The notes under the pieces are model-generated. The model searched no databases, had not been told where the DNA came from, and saw only the letters and a list, made by a program, of their open reading frames with translations. Positions 12,247 through 23,210 of a stretch of 64,000 bases of DNA are shown here, piece by piece. Made by a program: the position numbers and the translations under genes. Within the stretch, counting starts at the first letter, position 1. Every line of letters begins with the position of its first letter. The stretch is taken from positions 372,001 through 436,000 of the forward strand of contig JAHQIY010000022.1 in NCBI GenBank assembly GCA_019054805.1. Direction: 5' to 3'. Source of the DNA: Brachionus manjavacas (Eukaryota; Rotifera; Eurotatoria; Ploima; Brachionidae).

Positions 12247-13188
12247 TTTACAATTAAGGTTTTAGTATCAAAAAATATTAAAATGAAGAATTTGTATCGT
12301 GCCTTCTTTGTGATTTCAATTGTTTTTATAGTTACTGAAGCTTACCAGAAACAGGAACAAGATCAAATGAAGTTGCTCAATACTTTGTTGAAAACAATGA
12401 TAGATAATGCTGTTAGAAATCGATTGAATGATTTGTTAAAACATTCTAGCAATGTCAATTCTAACATTGGTGACAAATATTTTGTAAGCTTTCAAATCCA
12501 ATTTGTTCACATAATTTACTATTTACTTAATGAAATTATTTTTTAGAATGATTTGATTGAAAAAAATAGAAATCACAAGAGAATTTTGCCATGTGAAAGT
12601 GAAGAAATAAATAACCCAATGCTAGCTTGCTAAATTATTCGTTTAACTTGGAGATATTTAAAATAATAAAATTATGATGATTTTTATCTATTAAAAATTT
12701 AAAAAATTTAAAATCTCATTTTTTTTATTTTACAATTACTTAAATCTGCATCAATGATTGTAAAAAAATAAATTGAAAATACAAATTTAATTCAATTTCG
12801 TTAAATTTTTCTTTTCTTTTTGTATAATCGATAAATTTTGTAGCAGAAATAACGAAATTCAAAAAGTTATCTTTTAAAAAGCTTAGTTTTAGTTTGCCTT
12901 AAAAATTTCATTGAAAGGATAATTTTTGATTTTCTAATTGATGATTGATTTAAAGGAATTCTTTCTTTCTAATTTTTCTAAATTTTTACTAATCGACTAA
13001 AATGTGTATTATTTTCAATTATCTAAAAATGATTTTTTATATTTTTGTATTTTTAAATAAATAATAATAAAATGAATTAATAAATAATAATAATAAAATA
13101 GTAATGATATAATTAAATAAGGATAGTTATGGTGATTTGGTAATGGAAAAAAACATAAATTACAAACATCTTGAATGTCTAATTTCAG
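12247..13188. repeat. Right arm of the large inverted repeat (0.94 kb)
   Basis: Mirror copy of 6988-7904. It contains the gene at 12283-12633. It is 25 bp longer because of one extra T in a T-run near 12722 and an additional AT-rich ~24-bp unit near 13070-13100. The outer end at about 13188 is followed within about 50 bp by LINE-derived sequence. Confidence 0.9.
12283..12633 (+). CDS. Small secreted protein, copy B (in inverted repeat)
   Basis: Exons 12283-12483 and 12547-12633, with an intron of 63 nt (GTAAGC...TTTTAG), encoding 95 residues apparently identical to copy A. It has a signal peptide, a short helical charged mature region, and a KR site followed by a two-Cys C-terminal tail. The two copies are transcribed away from each other. 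Sequence identity begins only 36 bp upstream of the ATG, so the promoters of the two copies differ. Identity of intron and downstream DNA shows a DNA-level duplication rather than a retrocopy. The function is unrecognised. Confidence 0.6.
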
Positions 13189-13239
13189 CAAGCTTTTGGT
13201 AGCGATAATGGAGAACCATACCAGTTCAATGAAATGCAA

Positions 13240-14232
13240 GTGAATAGCATGGTTTTGTTCCGAAGAAATCCTGCATAATCAATCTGTTTGAGACAATCGA
13301 CTTAGTAAAGGAGGCTCTCAATTGAGGCTTTGCTTCAGTAATGGCTTTCATGGATTTCGCCAAGGCCTTCGACAAAGTCTAACACAGGGCGTTGATCAAA
13401 AAAAATTGAACTGTTTTGTTGGTTTAACTAGTAGGCTGCTCATTTTGTTGATAAACTTTTTAAATAATAGAAAAGCCTTCAAGTCTTCGAAATGGTTAGG
13501 TGTATTAAGTGGTGTGCCTCAAGGCTCAGTATTAGGCCCGTTGCTATTCCATTGAATCTTACAGCATTACATGGAGACATCGAATGTCTGGTCAGATAGT
13601 CCGAGGACTGGATGATGGATTTTAATGTTGATAAATGCAAGTAAATGTTTTTCAAAACAAGTACTTAGATATTAAATTGACTATGAAAAGTCAGGAAATG
13701 ATTAAGACAAGTATTGAACTTGATTTGGACATAATGATAGGTTCGAACCTGAAATGGAGAATGCAAGTTTTTATTGCAGCCATCTAATATTGAACTAGGA
13801 AAATTATCCAAGGCTTTCAAGTCATGGTAAGGCATATATCATATAAGAAGAGATTAGAAAAGCTGTGACTAAGAGAAGAGAGAGAGGGGAGATCTGAACG
13901 AATATTTCAAGATTAAAAATGGATTTACTACAGTAAATTGGCATAATCCAAACATTATGCAACTCGATGAGCTGTTCTGGTCCAGCTAGGAGTATACGCG
14001 AATACGGACCCAGAATGGCCAACAACTGACGAGAATCAACCAACGAGACGTAGACATCTGGAGCAGATTACCTCCTGAAGTAGTTAAAGCGGGTTCAAAG
14101 AACTTTTTAAAGAAAATAGTTGACGAAATCGATTTTTCACGATAGTTAATAGCGAATGACTCACTCTCAGATAGCTACTATAGCGATCCCTACATGAACT
14201 TTCGCTTGGTGGGATAACAGACCGTAGCTTAT
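13240..14232 (+). pseudogene. Degenerate LINE reverse-transcriptase fragment (family B)
   Basis: Pieces of RT in broken frames can be read in order: MAFMDFAKAFDKV followed by a stop and HRALI, then SGVPQGSVLGPLLF, then MDFNVDKCK, then the C-terminal RLPPEVVKAGSKNFLKK segment near 14070-14115. These correspond to RT motifs A to E of CR1-like elements. The FADD catalytic box is missing, and several stops and frameshifts mark it as dead. It ends in an AT-rich trinucleotide-like tail. Confidence 0.8.
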
Positions 14233-14759
14233 TATTATTTTTATTTTTTTTATTATATAATTGAAATTTGTCTTATTTGTCTAAAAATATTATGTTATTA
14301 TTAAATATTTTATATCATCAATAATTCCTAACTCGTCAGGCTAGATTTCAAACTATCAAAAAATTCTAGTCATGTCAATAATTAAGCAAGGATAAATAAA
14401 AGATTATTTTTTAAAGTAAAATATTATGTGGCAACAGGTAGACTAAAATTTAATCATACAAATGCAACTTTAATTGGCAACAAATTTAATGGACTCGAAC
14501 TATAGAAAAAATCCAACTCAATTTTTCGCAATTTTAAATTTTTGTTCAACAAAGGTGATTATGATAAGTTTTGAGACGGAGGTTAAAAACTAAACTTTTA
14601 ATGAAATGTGTCACTACTTTTTGGACAATTATAACTTAATAATAGTAATCGTTTCATCCCAGTTTTTTGGTCGAACAAAAAAAAAGAAATTTTCACCAAA
14701 GATGGCAAGAGAGATAAAATCCGGTTGAAGAAGGATTCAAACATAGAGAAATGTAAAGC
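14233..14759. other. AT-rich DNA, no feature seen
   Basis: About 530 bp between a LINE fragment and the mariner-like element. No open frame or repeat structure could be supported. Confidence 0.4.
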
Positions 14760-14761
14760 TA

Positions 14762-15854
14762 ACGGGTGACAACATAAAATCGAGATGAACTTTAAAAGGT
14801 CATAACTCCTTTAATATTTATCAAAATAAAACGAAATTTTGAGAGAATATAGCATTCTAGTTTTTTTTGTGCTTTTATCTTTTTTCAATAAGTCCATTTC
14901 TTCATTATTGAGTCGTTTGAATGTAGAAGCCAAAAGGTCCTGTACGAGATTTTGGTCCATATTTTTTGTCGTATTTTATTCCTTACTTCATCTAAGTTTT
15001 TTTCTCTCCAGCCATTTTCATACGCTTTCCCCTTTAAAATTGACAAAAAATCTTCAATTAGTCGTACTTCTGGTACATTTGCCGGGTTTTCGCATTTTTG
15101 CACAAATTTGATATTTTTGTCAATCAAGTAGTTGACCACTGTATTGGCATAATGAGAGCTCGCCAAGTCGGGCCAGAACTTAAAGTTGCCGTCTGACTCC
15201 ACGCCTTACAAAGTTTAAATAGACAGTTTGGTTGACTGCAAGTCCACTTTTTCGTATGATTGGCGCCGAAATACTCCACTCAGAAATGACCAACCAAACA
15301 AGTAATTTATTCTCAAATTTCTTAACTGGGGTATATTTTGTACTTGCTGGTGTTGCAGCAATGTTACTTGAGTAAAATATTTCATTTCCATTGATTTTAC
15401 TATGGCTGAGAGTGAAATAGGATTCACCTTCTAAAATCCACGAAATATTTGGATTTTTCATATACAGATTTCTACATTTAATTCTAGCTCCTTTTTTTTG
15501 CGTTACGGTTCGGTCAGGGATTTTCATCTTTTTTTTAGGTGTTATTTGAAGCTTCTTCAACCATTTTGAGACCATTTGCTGGCTTATTTCAACTTTTTTG
15601 GCTGCTTGACGCTGACTGATGTTGTCTTTGTGATCAAAAGCCTTTTTTAGCTTGTTGAGTTGTACTTTAGTCATTTTTTTCGGTGTTTGACCAGATCCTT
15701 GTTTCCTTTCTGGTGAAAAATATTCACTACGTTTTAAAATTCGGTAAACAGCACTCCTTGGTCTTTTATTTTGATGATTTTATTTTGGTCATTTTTAATT
15801 CAAATTGAATAATTTGATACCTAAAGTTCGTCTCGATTTTAAGTTGTCACCCGT
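14762..15854 (-). mobile_element. Degenerate mariner/Tc1-like transposon with TIRs
   Basis: Inverted termini of 33 bp with two mismatches lie at 14762-14794 and 15822-15854. The outer end is ACGGGTGACAAC. TA dinucleotides flank both ends (14760-14761, 15855-15856), the expected target duplication. On the minus strand a transposase is split into two frames. The first (15674-15180) has a helix-turn-helix region (ISQRQAAKKVEISQQMVSKW) and catalytic-domain start. The second (15202-14885) has FWPDLASSHYA and NPANVPEVRLIEDFLSIL. A further N-terminal piece (PRSAVYRILKRSEYFSPERK) lies upstream of 15674. One frameshift sits near 15190, and the first catalytic Asp is replaced in EGESYFTL (family DDESYFxL). 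It is therefore non-autonomous and old. Confidence 0.85.
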
Positions 15855-15879
15855 TATGCTCAATAGAAATTAAAATCCT

Positions 15880-16290
15880 CAGATTACCTACACAATCTTT
15901 AGTAGACATGGAACATTTTGTGTTTGGAATCCGTATTTGAAAGAAGATAAGAAGGAATTAGAAAAAGGAAAACGTAGTTCTATCTTTTGTCTCTTGATAC
16001 GAAAAGACGAAGAGGAGATTTAATTCAATTCTTAAATGGATTATAAATGATCTAGAAACACCTTAATTGATAAATGAAATCTGGTTTGTTCAAAGAAACA
16101 ATATAATTTAAGGAGAAATGCAAAAATGGCAAAAGGAGAGCAAATTAAAAATTGTCAATCACGTTTAAATTTTTTGCAAACAGGGTTGTAAATGACTGAA
16201 ACCGTTTCCAAATAAATGTAGCTGGAGCAAACTCGTTTAACTTTTTCATAGCATGGTACAGAAACTGGTGTGATAGCAAAAAATATCTCA
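15880..16290 (+). pseudogene. LINE C-terminal fragment (family B-like)
   Basis: Across changing frames the DNA encodes RRRGDLIQFFKW, then FANRVVND-NRFPN and GANSFNFFIAWYRNW. This is the conserved order of the post-RT C-terminal region in CR1-like LINEs (RRxRGDLIxxFK ... NRVVxxWNxLP). Stops and frameshifts are frequent. The piece ends just before another dispersed repeat at 16363. Confidence 0.65.
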
Positions 16291-16362
16291 GACTTGCGTT
16301 AAGTCAGAAAAAAAATTATTTAAAATTTTTTTATCTTAAAAAAAGTCTTTTGACCTGACTTG

Positions 16363-16420
16363 AATAAAAATGGCCGCCTTAATAATTAGATGGAACGACA
16401 AAAGACTTATTTTTAGGTTA
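16363..16420 (+). repeat. Dispersed repeat shared with 58861-58918
   Basis: A ~58-bp block starting AATAAAAATGGCCGCCTTAA and running into a CAAAAGACTT segment recurs with few changes at 58861. Both copies sit next to TCAAGTC/AAAGTC-rich DNA, so they are probably internal pieces of one uncharacterised element. Confidence 0.6.
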
Positions 16421-16744
16421 AAATAATTTAATCAGTTTTTTTTGAAATTTTCTTTAGTTTTACTATTTAAATTAAAAATTTTGGTTTTTAATTTTTTTTT
16501 GTTGAATTAACTTTTTCAAATTTAAATTTTTTTCATTATTTTATTAGCACGTAAAAAAATACCTTTTAACATTGGTAATATAAAGAGAATTTTTGTTGGC
16601 TCCAAAAGCCAAAATAAGCTTGAATTACAATTTTTACGCAAATGCAGTAACCATGATTACCAAAATTTTAATTTATTAATATTAAATAATTGGAGAACAA
16701 TTTAATGTAATTGAGAAGCATAAATTACTTTGTTGCTAATTAAA

Positions 16745-19642
16745 ATGCCTGATAATACATTTAATATTTTTCAGCAGCAATTGGTTTGTTCCATTTGTTT
16801 GGACCGATACAAACAGCCGAAACTGTTACCTTGTCAGCACACATTTTGTCTTTCTCCTTGTTTAACCAATCTAGCCGATAGAGTAACAAACCGGATTAAA
16901 TGTCCTGAATGTCGCACTGTGCATACTTTACCTTTTCAAGGCGTTGAATCTTTACCAAACAATTTAACTCTCTTGCGATTTCTTGAGCTAGACTCTGACA
17001 ATGTACCGTCTAATTGTTTTCAATGCGAGAGAAGAGGACAAAACACGAAATGTCCCGATTGTGGCAAATATTTTTGTCAAAACTGTAAAAGAATTCATTT
17101 AGCTCATCTTCAAAACGAAATAAGAATCAAAATAAATAATCTTCGCAAATCTTTGATTAAATCTGCACCAATGCAAGTAAGAATTTTTATCCGACCTTTC
17201 TAAAAAATTTATTTTCAATATTTCTAGGTAGAAAATCCTTTTTATAATGAATTAAAACAAGAAATTTCTAATGTCTTTGGAATGTTGGTTGCTGAATTGA
17301 AGAAAAGAGAAAACGATTTGATCAATGAAATAGAATTTTATAAACAATCAGGAGATAGGAAAGAAAATACTACTTCTGTGTCAATATCCGAGGCCAATTC
17401 TGCTCAAATAAATTATTTCTGCGATCTAACCGAATCAATTTTAAAGTAAAATTTAATTATTATATTTGATAATTTAAAATGTCAATCTTTTTAAATTTAT
17501 ATTTTTAAATTTCAATATTTTTCTTTATAATCATGTTCTTGGTTTATTGTGTCTTTACTGAATAGGCCTAATGACAACAAAGCTCTCAATAAAAGAAAAC
17601 ATTTTAGAAAATTTTACTTTAAATGTGATTTAAAGTTCCTAATTTTATTAAAAGAAAATTAATTTTAAAATATGATGAGTTATTCTTACAAACAAACATT
17701 AAATACAAAAACGACAATAAACTTTTTTTTCATATTTATTCAAATTTTTCAGATTTCAGTTTTTTATTTATTAAGCTTTTAAAGGCTACAAATGTAGTTT
17801 TTTATTTTAATCCGCAGAAAGAGATTGACCGAAAAAAAGTCCAAATATTCGGACAAAATTATTTTTTTTAATATTTTTTCGCAACTTGAAATTTTTCATT
17901 TTTTTTCATTTTAATGCTATAAACTGTAAAAAAATGTAATTTTTTAAAAATAAGTATTCAGTAAAATTCACTTGTTATGATGTTTCTTGTATTCTGCAAA
18001 TCTTCTAAAATTTCGTAGTAAAATGCACATTATTAAAAAGTATTTAATTCAACTGCAAAATTTAATTGCAGAGTTTTGGTAGGGCATCTATTATTTTTGT
18101 TATGTTTGTTTCATGATTTTGCACAAAAAATATAACTAATCTGACTATTCTGATTTTAAACTTTTAGATACCATAAAATTCTTTATTGTTTTTATTCTTT
18201 ATTGTTTATTTAATGGTAAAGAGGCGTTTCTGACAGTCAAAATGAAGTTTTTTTATATTTTAAAGTGTTCTTTTAAGTCATTCCTTAAATTAATTTAAAT
18301 CATGGCAAAATTACTGTCACTTTTTTTAGTGGGGAATGAACCTTTTGAATGACTAATTTTTAATTTTTTTTTTTTGCGGTATGTTTTTTCTTTTATAAAG
18401 ATTCAATATGTGTTTTCCGAAGATTTTTTTAGAATATTTGTTTTATTTGATTTGTAAATACTGTTGAACCTTTTGAAACATGAAATTAAATTTATCTCAA
18501 AACTTTTAAATTAAATAAAATTAAAAATAAAGTTTAGAATTTAAAATTAAACAAGAAACATCATAATAAGTGAATTTTACTGAAAATTCAAATTTATTGC
18601 AAGAAATTACATTTTTTTACAGTTTATAAAATTATTTTGTGTAAAATTATGCAGTAAAATGTAAAAAATGTAAAATTTCAAGTGGCTTTATTTAATCTTA
18701 CATTTTTTGATGTAAATTACATAAAAATGATGTAATATTAACAGTTATGCGGTTTAAAGTAAAACACTGTATATTAGCAAAATAAATTTAAAATAAAATA
18801 ATTAAATAATATGATTTTTTGTTATGTTGAATAAACAATTAATTTCTAAAAATAAATCGATTAATAAAATTGATTTTAATAATTTAAACAACAGCTGATT
18901 TTTTTTTCATTTTTTATGGAAGCTGAAAATGTTGCAAATAAAATTAGTCACTGATTTTTTAGATATCTGTTCATCTTTTACAAATTAAATTGACATACAA
19001 ATTTTTAAATTCTTTAATTTTAATTAAATTAAATTATTCATTTACATCACCTTGTTGATAAATATTAATCATTTGAATTATTGTACCATAACTTTAATTT
19101 TAATTATTCTGGCTATTCGTTTTACTCATTTTTATGATTTTTAAATTTGATGAATTCAAAAATTAAATTACATCCTTAAAATTACTCGTTTCAAGGAATC
19201 CAGGGATTTTGAATAAACAAAAATTCAAATATTTTATGTAATGTGTGTCTAAATCGAAAAAAAAAAAATATTATTGATTAAATTCCCACAATCCATTTTG
19301 GCTAATTTACTTATCGCAACACTAAATTTCATTAAGATTTTCAATACATTATATTAACAGTGACAATCCATTCTGTTCCATTAACTGTTAGACTGGTGGA
19401 AGAATATAACAGAGGTTTCGAATCAAGATACATCGAGTACCCAACTCCATTGTGTAATTGCTACCTTACTATTTCTTCTTTTTTTCCTGAATCATCAAAT
19501 AATTAAAATATGTATTCTGTTACTCTCTATCAAAATTTATCTAATTTTAATTTTAATATTTATCTACTTTTTAAGTTATATTATTTTAACTTTATTTTTT
19601 TCTTACTTTTTATTTTTATTTTATATTATTTAACTTTATTTT

Positions 19643-19678
<36 letters not shown>

Positions 19679-22600
19679 CTGAAGGAGCTCTAGCTCGGTA
19701 CAGATATACAAATACAAATAAATAAATAACTGAATCGTTTTATAATATGTAATGTTTTGTCATGCCAACAATTGGGTGACACAAGCAAGGATAAATAAGA
19801 GAAATTTTATTTCACTTGCTAGTGAGGCTAAGTCAGAGTTGTTTAAAAGTCTCAAGTCAAGTCCAAGTCCGGACTTTTTTTTTAAAAGTTCAAAAACTTT
19901 TCAATTTTTTTTCACGATGAATATCATGACTAGAAAATTCTTAAAGTATTAAATTGTCTTAATCTTGATGACTCGAAGTTCAGAGATCCCAGAGTCAATT
20001 TTTTCTCAAGTTTTACAAATTAATCAAATAAATTTTCCTGTTTTTCCATTTATGTAAAGTAATCATTCTAGAGAAAATATATTTCGAAGATCGCGAAAAT
20101 TTCCGCCAAATACTGTCAAAGCATTTTCTAGTCATTTTTATTGTTTAACATCATTGATTTCATTTGGCAAGTTTTTTTTTCTATTTTACATTTCTAAAAA
20201 TAATTGCGTAATTATATTTCAAATTTTTACATGCTTAAGTATTGAGTTTTAATGAAACAACGTAATTTCAAAATTTCAAAAAAGTTAAATAGAAAAAAAG
20301 TTTTTTTAATTTATTTTAATTCTATTGATTGAATTGAAAAACAGTTAATTGGAAAAAATGCTCTAAAAACAGTCTTACTCAATTCAATTGAAGAACTGGG
20401 TACAGTCAGTTAGGTGAACCATAGTTCACCTATTTTGCGAAATATTCTTGTTCTCGAGTTTTGTCAATGTTTTTGTTTATTTTTTAAATTAGAATAATCT
20501 TTCAAAAATTTATATAAAAAAAATAAAAACTTAATAAAAAAAATAAAAACTTAATAAAAAAAATAAAAACTTAAAAAAAAAATTTGATGAAATTAATTTT
20601 TTTAGTAGTAGTAGTAGTTCTAGCTTTAACCACCTCCTCAGGAAGTCTATTCCAGTGCGGAGCTACTCTGTTCGAGAAAAAAACGTGTCCAGCACTCACT
20701 GCGGCAGAAAAATCATTTCTTTTTTGTGCTGGAAAACTATCTCTTTGAATTTTTGCGCTGCTTCCTCTTAATCTCGGTATCGGTCCATTCCTGCCAACAG
20801 GATCCAGAAGTTCTCTGGTAAACGAGACTTTTTCATGACCGTTAATCACTTTAAAAACCTCAATCAAATCATCTCTCACCCTTCTCTCACTAAGTTTTGT
20901 TAAACCCAATCTGGCAAGCCTTTCCTCGTATGAAATTTCTCTTAGTGACCAAGGAATTTTCGTTGCACGCTCTTGTACTTTTTCTAATGCTTTTACGTCA
21001 CCTTTTTTGCTCGGATTCTAAACTTGAACTGCATAGTCGAGGTGAGGTCTAACCAAAGAGTTTCTTCTCTACTTAAAAATGTTCTTTTAAGAATTCCGAG
21101 TGAATTTTTTATAAAATACTTAAATTTTTATAAAATACTTAAATTTTCGGGGCAACCCTAAAATTATCTATCTATCTATCTATCTATCTTTAATTAAATT
21201 AGCGAAAGGAAAGGTAAAAATTAAATCTAAAATAATCGTGTCATAATCATTTCATTTTTGAATTCAATGAGAAAGATTCAAGTTAATGAATTATCATATT
21301 GCCAAATTCTTTAAAAAAAAATTAAAAATTAAATTAAAAATTAAAATTAAATTAAATTTAAAATTAATATTAAATCGGATTTAAAATTTTTTTTCTGACT
21401 GATTTTTAAGTTTCGTCTATCCAGAAAGCTTAAAAAATAATTCTTGACGTATTTGGCAAACGCGAGCTTAAATTTTTATTAAATAATTTTTAATCAATCC
21501 TACCTAAATATTAACTATTAATATTTTGCTAGTACAAGTCAAGCAGTGAATGAAAATCAATTGGCAAAAATGAAACAGCAATGTCAACTATACATGGATG
21601 GCTTGATTAAGCCTAAGATCCCCAATGAATTAACACCAAGTCAAAATCGACTAATTTTTTGCGCAAACAATTTAAATGAGCTTAAAAGCTTGATCCAAAA
21701 ATTGGGTTCCTTATCCCGTGATCCCGACTCAATCATGCAACAAAATACGACCACTGTGGATACAAACGAAGTCCACAGTAATCGACAACGTGCTACATGG
21801 AACAAAGCGCCAGCCAGTTTTACTATCGATTTTAGTTCAAAAAATGCAAATAATCAGACAAGTCAATCGAGCAGGGACATCCATTCTGATACAACTCCTA
21901 AACCCATAACGAGATCAAAAACCTTCGTAATTTCAAGTGACCCGGTTGAGAATTTAAATGAACCAGTGAGGCCAATAGATGTAAACGCTTTGTACAATGT
22001 TAAGCCTCAAACAAGAGCAAAAACGCCCCTCACTTTCAATGTAATGTTAAATGAACCATCAAATTTTGTCCATATTGAACAAACATCGCAGCCTGATGAT
22101 TTTCTCACATCTACTCTATCAAATTTATCCCACAGGCCAAAGACTGATTATAGCTTAAGAAAAAAAGCAGTTAAAATAATAGGTAAGCAAGGTAAAGAGA
22201 ATGGTGAATTTAATTGGCCTTTAGATTCGGCCATAAACTCATTTAATAACAATATTTTGGTCACCGATTCTCGTAATCACAGAATTCAAGTATTTGACCA
22301 GGAGGGAAAATTTAATCGATGTTTCGGGGCAATGGGAAACAAAGATGGAGAGTTCAATAGTCCGACTGGAATTTTCATTGACACCATGTCTAATATTTAT
22401 GTAGTCGATCGTCTCAATCATCGGATTCAAATATTTGACAGATATTGCCGATATTTGAGATCAATTTCGTCCGGTCAGGGTAATCAGCCCGGCCAGCTCA
22501 ACAACCCATGGGGAATCGCGGTTAGCAAAATTTCTGAGATTTTTGTCTGTGATAAAGAAAATGATAGTAGGCCTTTTGTGATTTCTTTTCTAAATTTTAA

Positions 22601-23056
22601 ATAATTTCATCCAAAGGAATTTGTGTGTTTAATCAATCAGGAAAATTTTTGCGCTCATTCGGTCAGTATGGGTCAAACAATGGCTGTTTAGATAAACCCT
22701 GTTATCTCCATCTTACCAAAGATAACAAAGTGTTTGTGTCGGATTGCATGAATCACCGGATTCAAGTGTTTGACACAAATGGTGTTTTTTTGTTCAAATT
22801 TGGTCGCGAAGGAACAAAATTTGGAGAATTTAAATTTCCACGAGGCATTACTTCTGACCAAGAAGGATGCATCCTTGTGGCAGACTCTGGAAACTCTCGA
22901 GTACAAGTCTTCACAAATGATGGGCGCTATGTAACTGAATTCGGCACTAAGGGAATCGACTCGGGAATGTTTCAAGGAATCGAGGGATTGTGTTTAAACA
23001 AAAATTCAAATATTATAATTTGTGATAAAGATAATAACAGGATACAAATTTTATAA
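16745..23056 (+). CDS. RING finger-NHL repeat protein (nhl-1/thin, TRIM32-like E3 ubiquitin ligase)
   Basis: Four exons: 16745-17176, 17228-17445, 21533-22566, 22617-23056, phase-consistent, 707 codons. The start is the ATG at 16745; upstream in-frame TTG codons are not credible. A C3HC4 RING occupies residues about 15-60 (CSICLDRYKQPKLLPCQHTFC, then CPECRTVHTLP). A second Cys/His zinc-binding region (CFQCERRGQNTKCPDCGKYFC) stands where the B-box lies, followed by a helical stretch and a long disordered Ser/Thr/Asn-rich linker. Residues about 429-707 form six NHL repeats (a NHRIQVF signature and variants), i.e. a six-bladed propeller. The RING resembles C. elegans NHL-1 and Drosophila Thin more than Brat or TRIM71. 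The expected role is an E3 ligase using the NHL domain for substrate or RNA binding. Intron 2 is 4.1 kb and filled with LINE pieces in both orientations; the other introns are about 50 nt. Confidence 0.88.
18650..18775. repeat. Partial copy of a CAGTGTTTTAC-ended MITE
   Basis: The segment contains ATGATGTAATATTA and ends AAAACACTGTATA. It matches internal and terminal features of the complete MITE at 28779-29128 (which has ATGATGTAATATTA and a CAGTGTTTAAAG terminus). Only one end is recognisable here. Confidence 0.4.
19355..19735 (+). mobile_element. LINE-A 3' end fragment
   Basis: It encodes HSVPLTVRLVEEYNRGFESR and EYPTPLC, matching the C-terminus of the longer LINE at 52985-55735 ([20 protein letters not shown]). 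After a ~30-nt poly-T comes the family 3' signature CTGAAGGAGCTCTAGCTC with GGTACAG, then an (AAATA)n tail. It is inserted in sense orientation in an intron of the RING-NHL gene. Confidence 0.85.
19815..20190 (+). repeat. Dispersed element, copy 1 (related to 36426-36962)
   Basis: It shares long stretches with 36426-36962: CAGAGTTGTTTAAAAGTC, an AAGTCCGGACTTTTTTT block, and a TTTTCCTGTTTTTCCATTTA block in the same order. Only the left half is clear. The other copy has inverted ends, so this is probably an eroded copy of a non-autonomous DNA element. Confidence 0.6.
20515..20580. repeat. Three tandem copies of a ~20-bp AT-rich unit
   Basis: The unit ATAAAAAAAATAAAAACTTA is repeated three times. 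It directly abuts the 3' end of the antisense LINE-B fragment and may be its simple-repeat tail. Confidence 0.7.
20580..21105 (-). pseudogene. LINE-B 3' fragment with (ACT)n end
   Basis: Minus-strand coding pieces, in order: GILKRTFLSREETLW, SLVRPHLDYAVQV, KALEKVQERATK, RLARLGLTKLSERRVRDDLI, PHWNRLPEEVVKA, then (ACT)n. This is the C-terminal region of a CR1-like reverse transcriptase, one frame being open for 112 codons (20909-20571). The catalytic core is absent. It resembles the fragment at 48060-48540, which also ends with an (ACT)n run. Confidence 0.85.
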
Positions 23057-23210
23057 AATAGAAAAAAAAGGGAAATAAAATCTCCAAATTAATCAAATAT
23101 TTTTTGTTAATTTATCAACAGAAAAAATACTAAAAAAAAAATTTGGATCCATCTAGCATTTTTTATGGATAGAATTTTATGATTTTAAGCTGCGCATTTT
23201 TGTTCATTTA

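Larger units (their letters stand above)
17446..21532 (+). other. Large repeat-filled intron 2 of the RING-NHL gene
   Basis: The donor GTAAAATTT at 17446 and acceptor TTTTGCTAG at 21532 join phase 2 to phase 1. The intron contains a MITE-like piece (about 18650-18775), a sense LINE-A 3' end (19355-19735), a dispersed repeat (about 19815-20190), an antisense LINE-B fragment (20580-21105) and an (ATCT)n microsatellite near 21165-21190. Sibling introns in the gene are about 50 nt, so retroelement accretion explains the size. Confidence 0.75.

Noticed and set aside
13015-13239. 74-codon ORF crossing the outer end of the right inverted-repeat arm
   Set aside because: It spans the arm/LINE junction and has low complexity. 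The mirror copy in the left arm does not keep it open.
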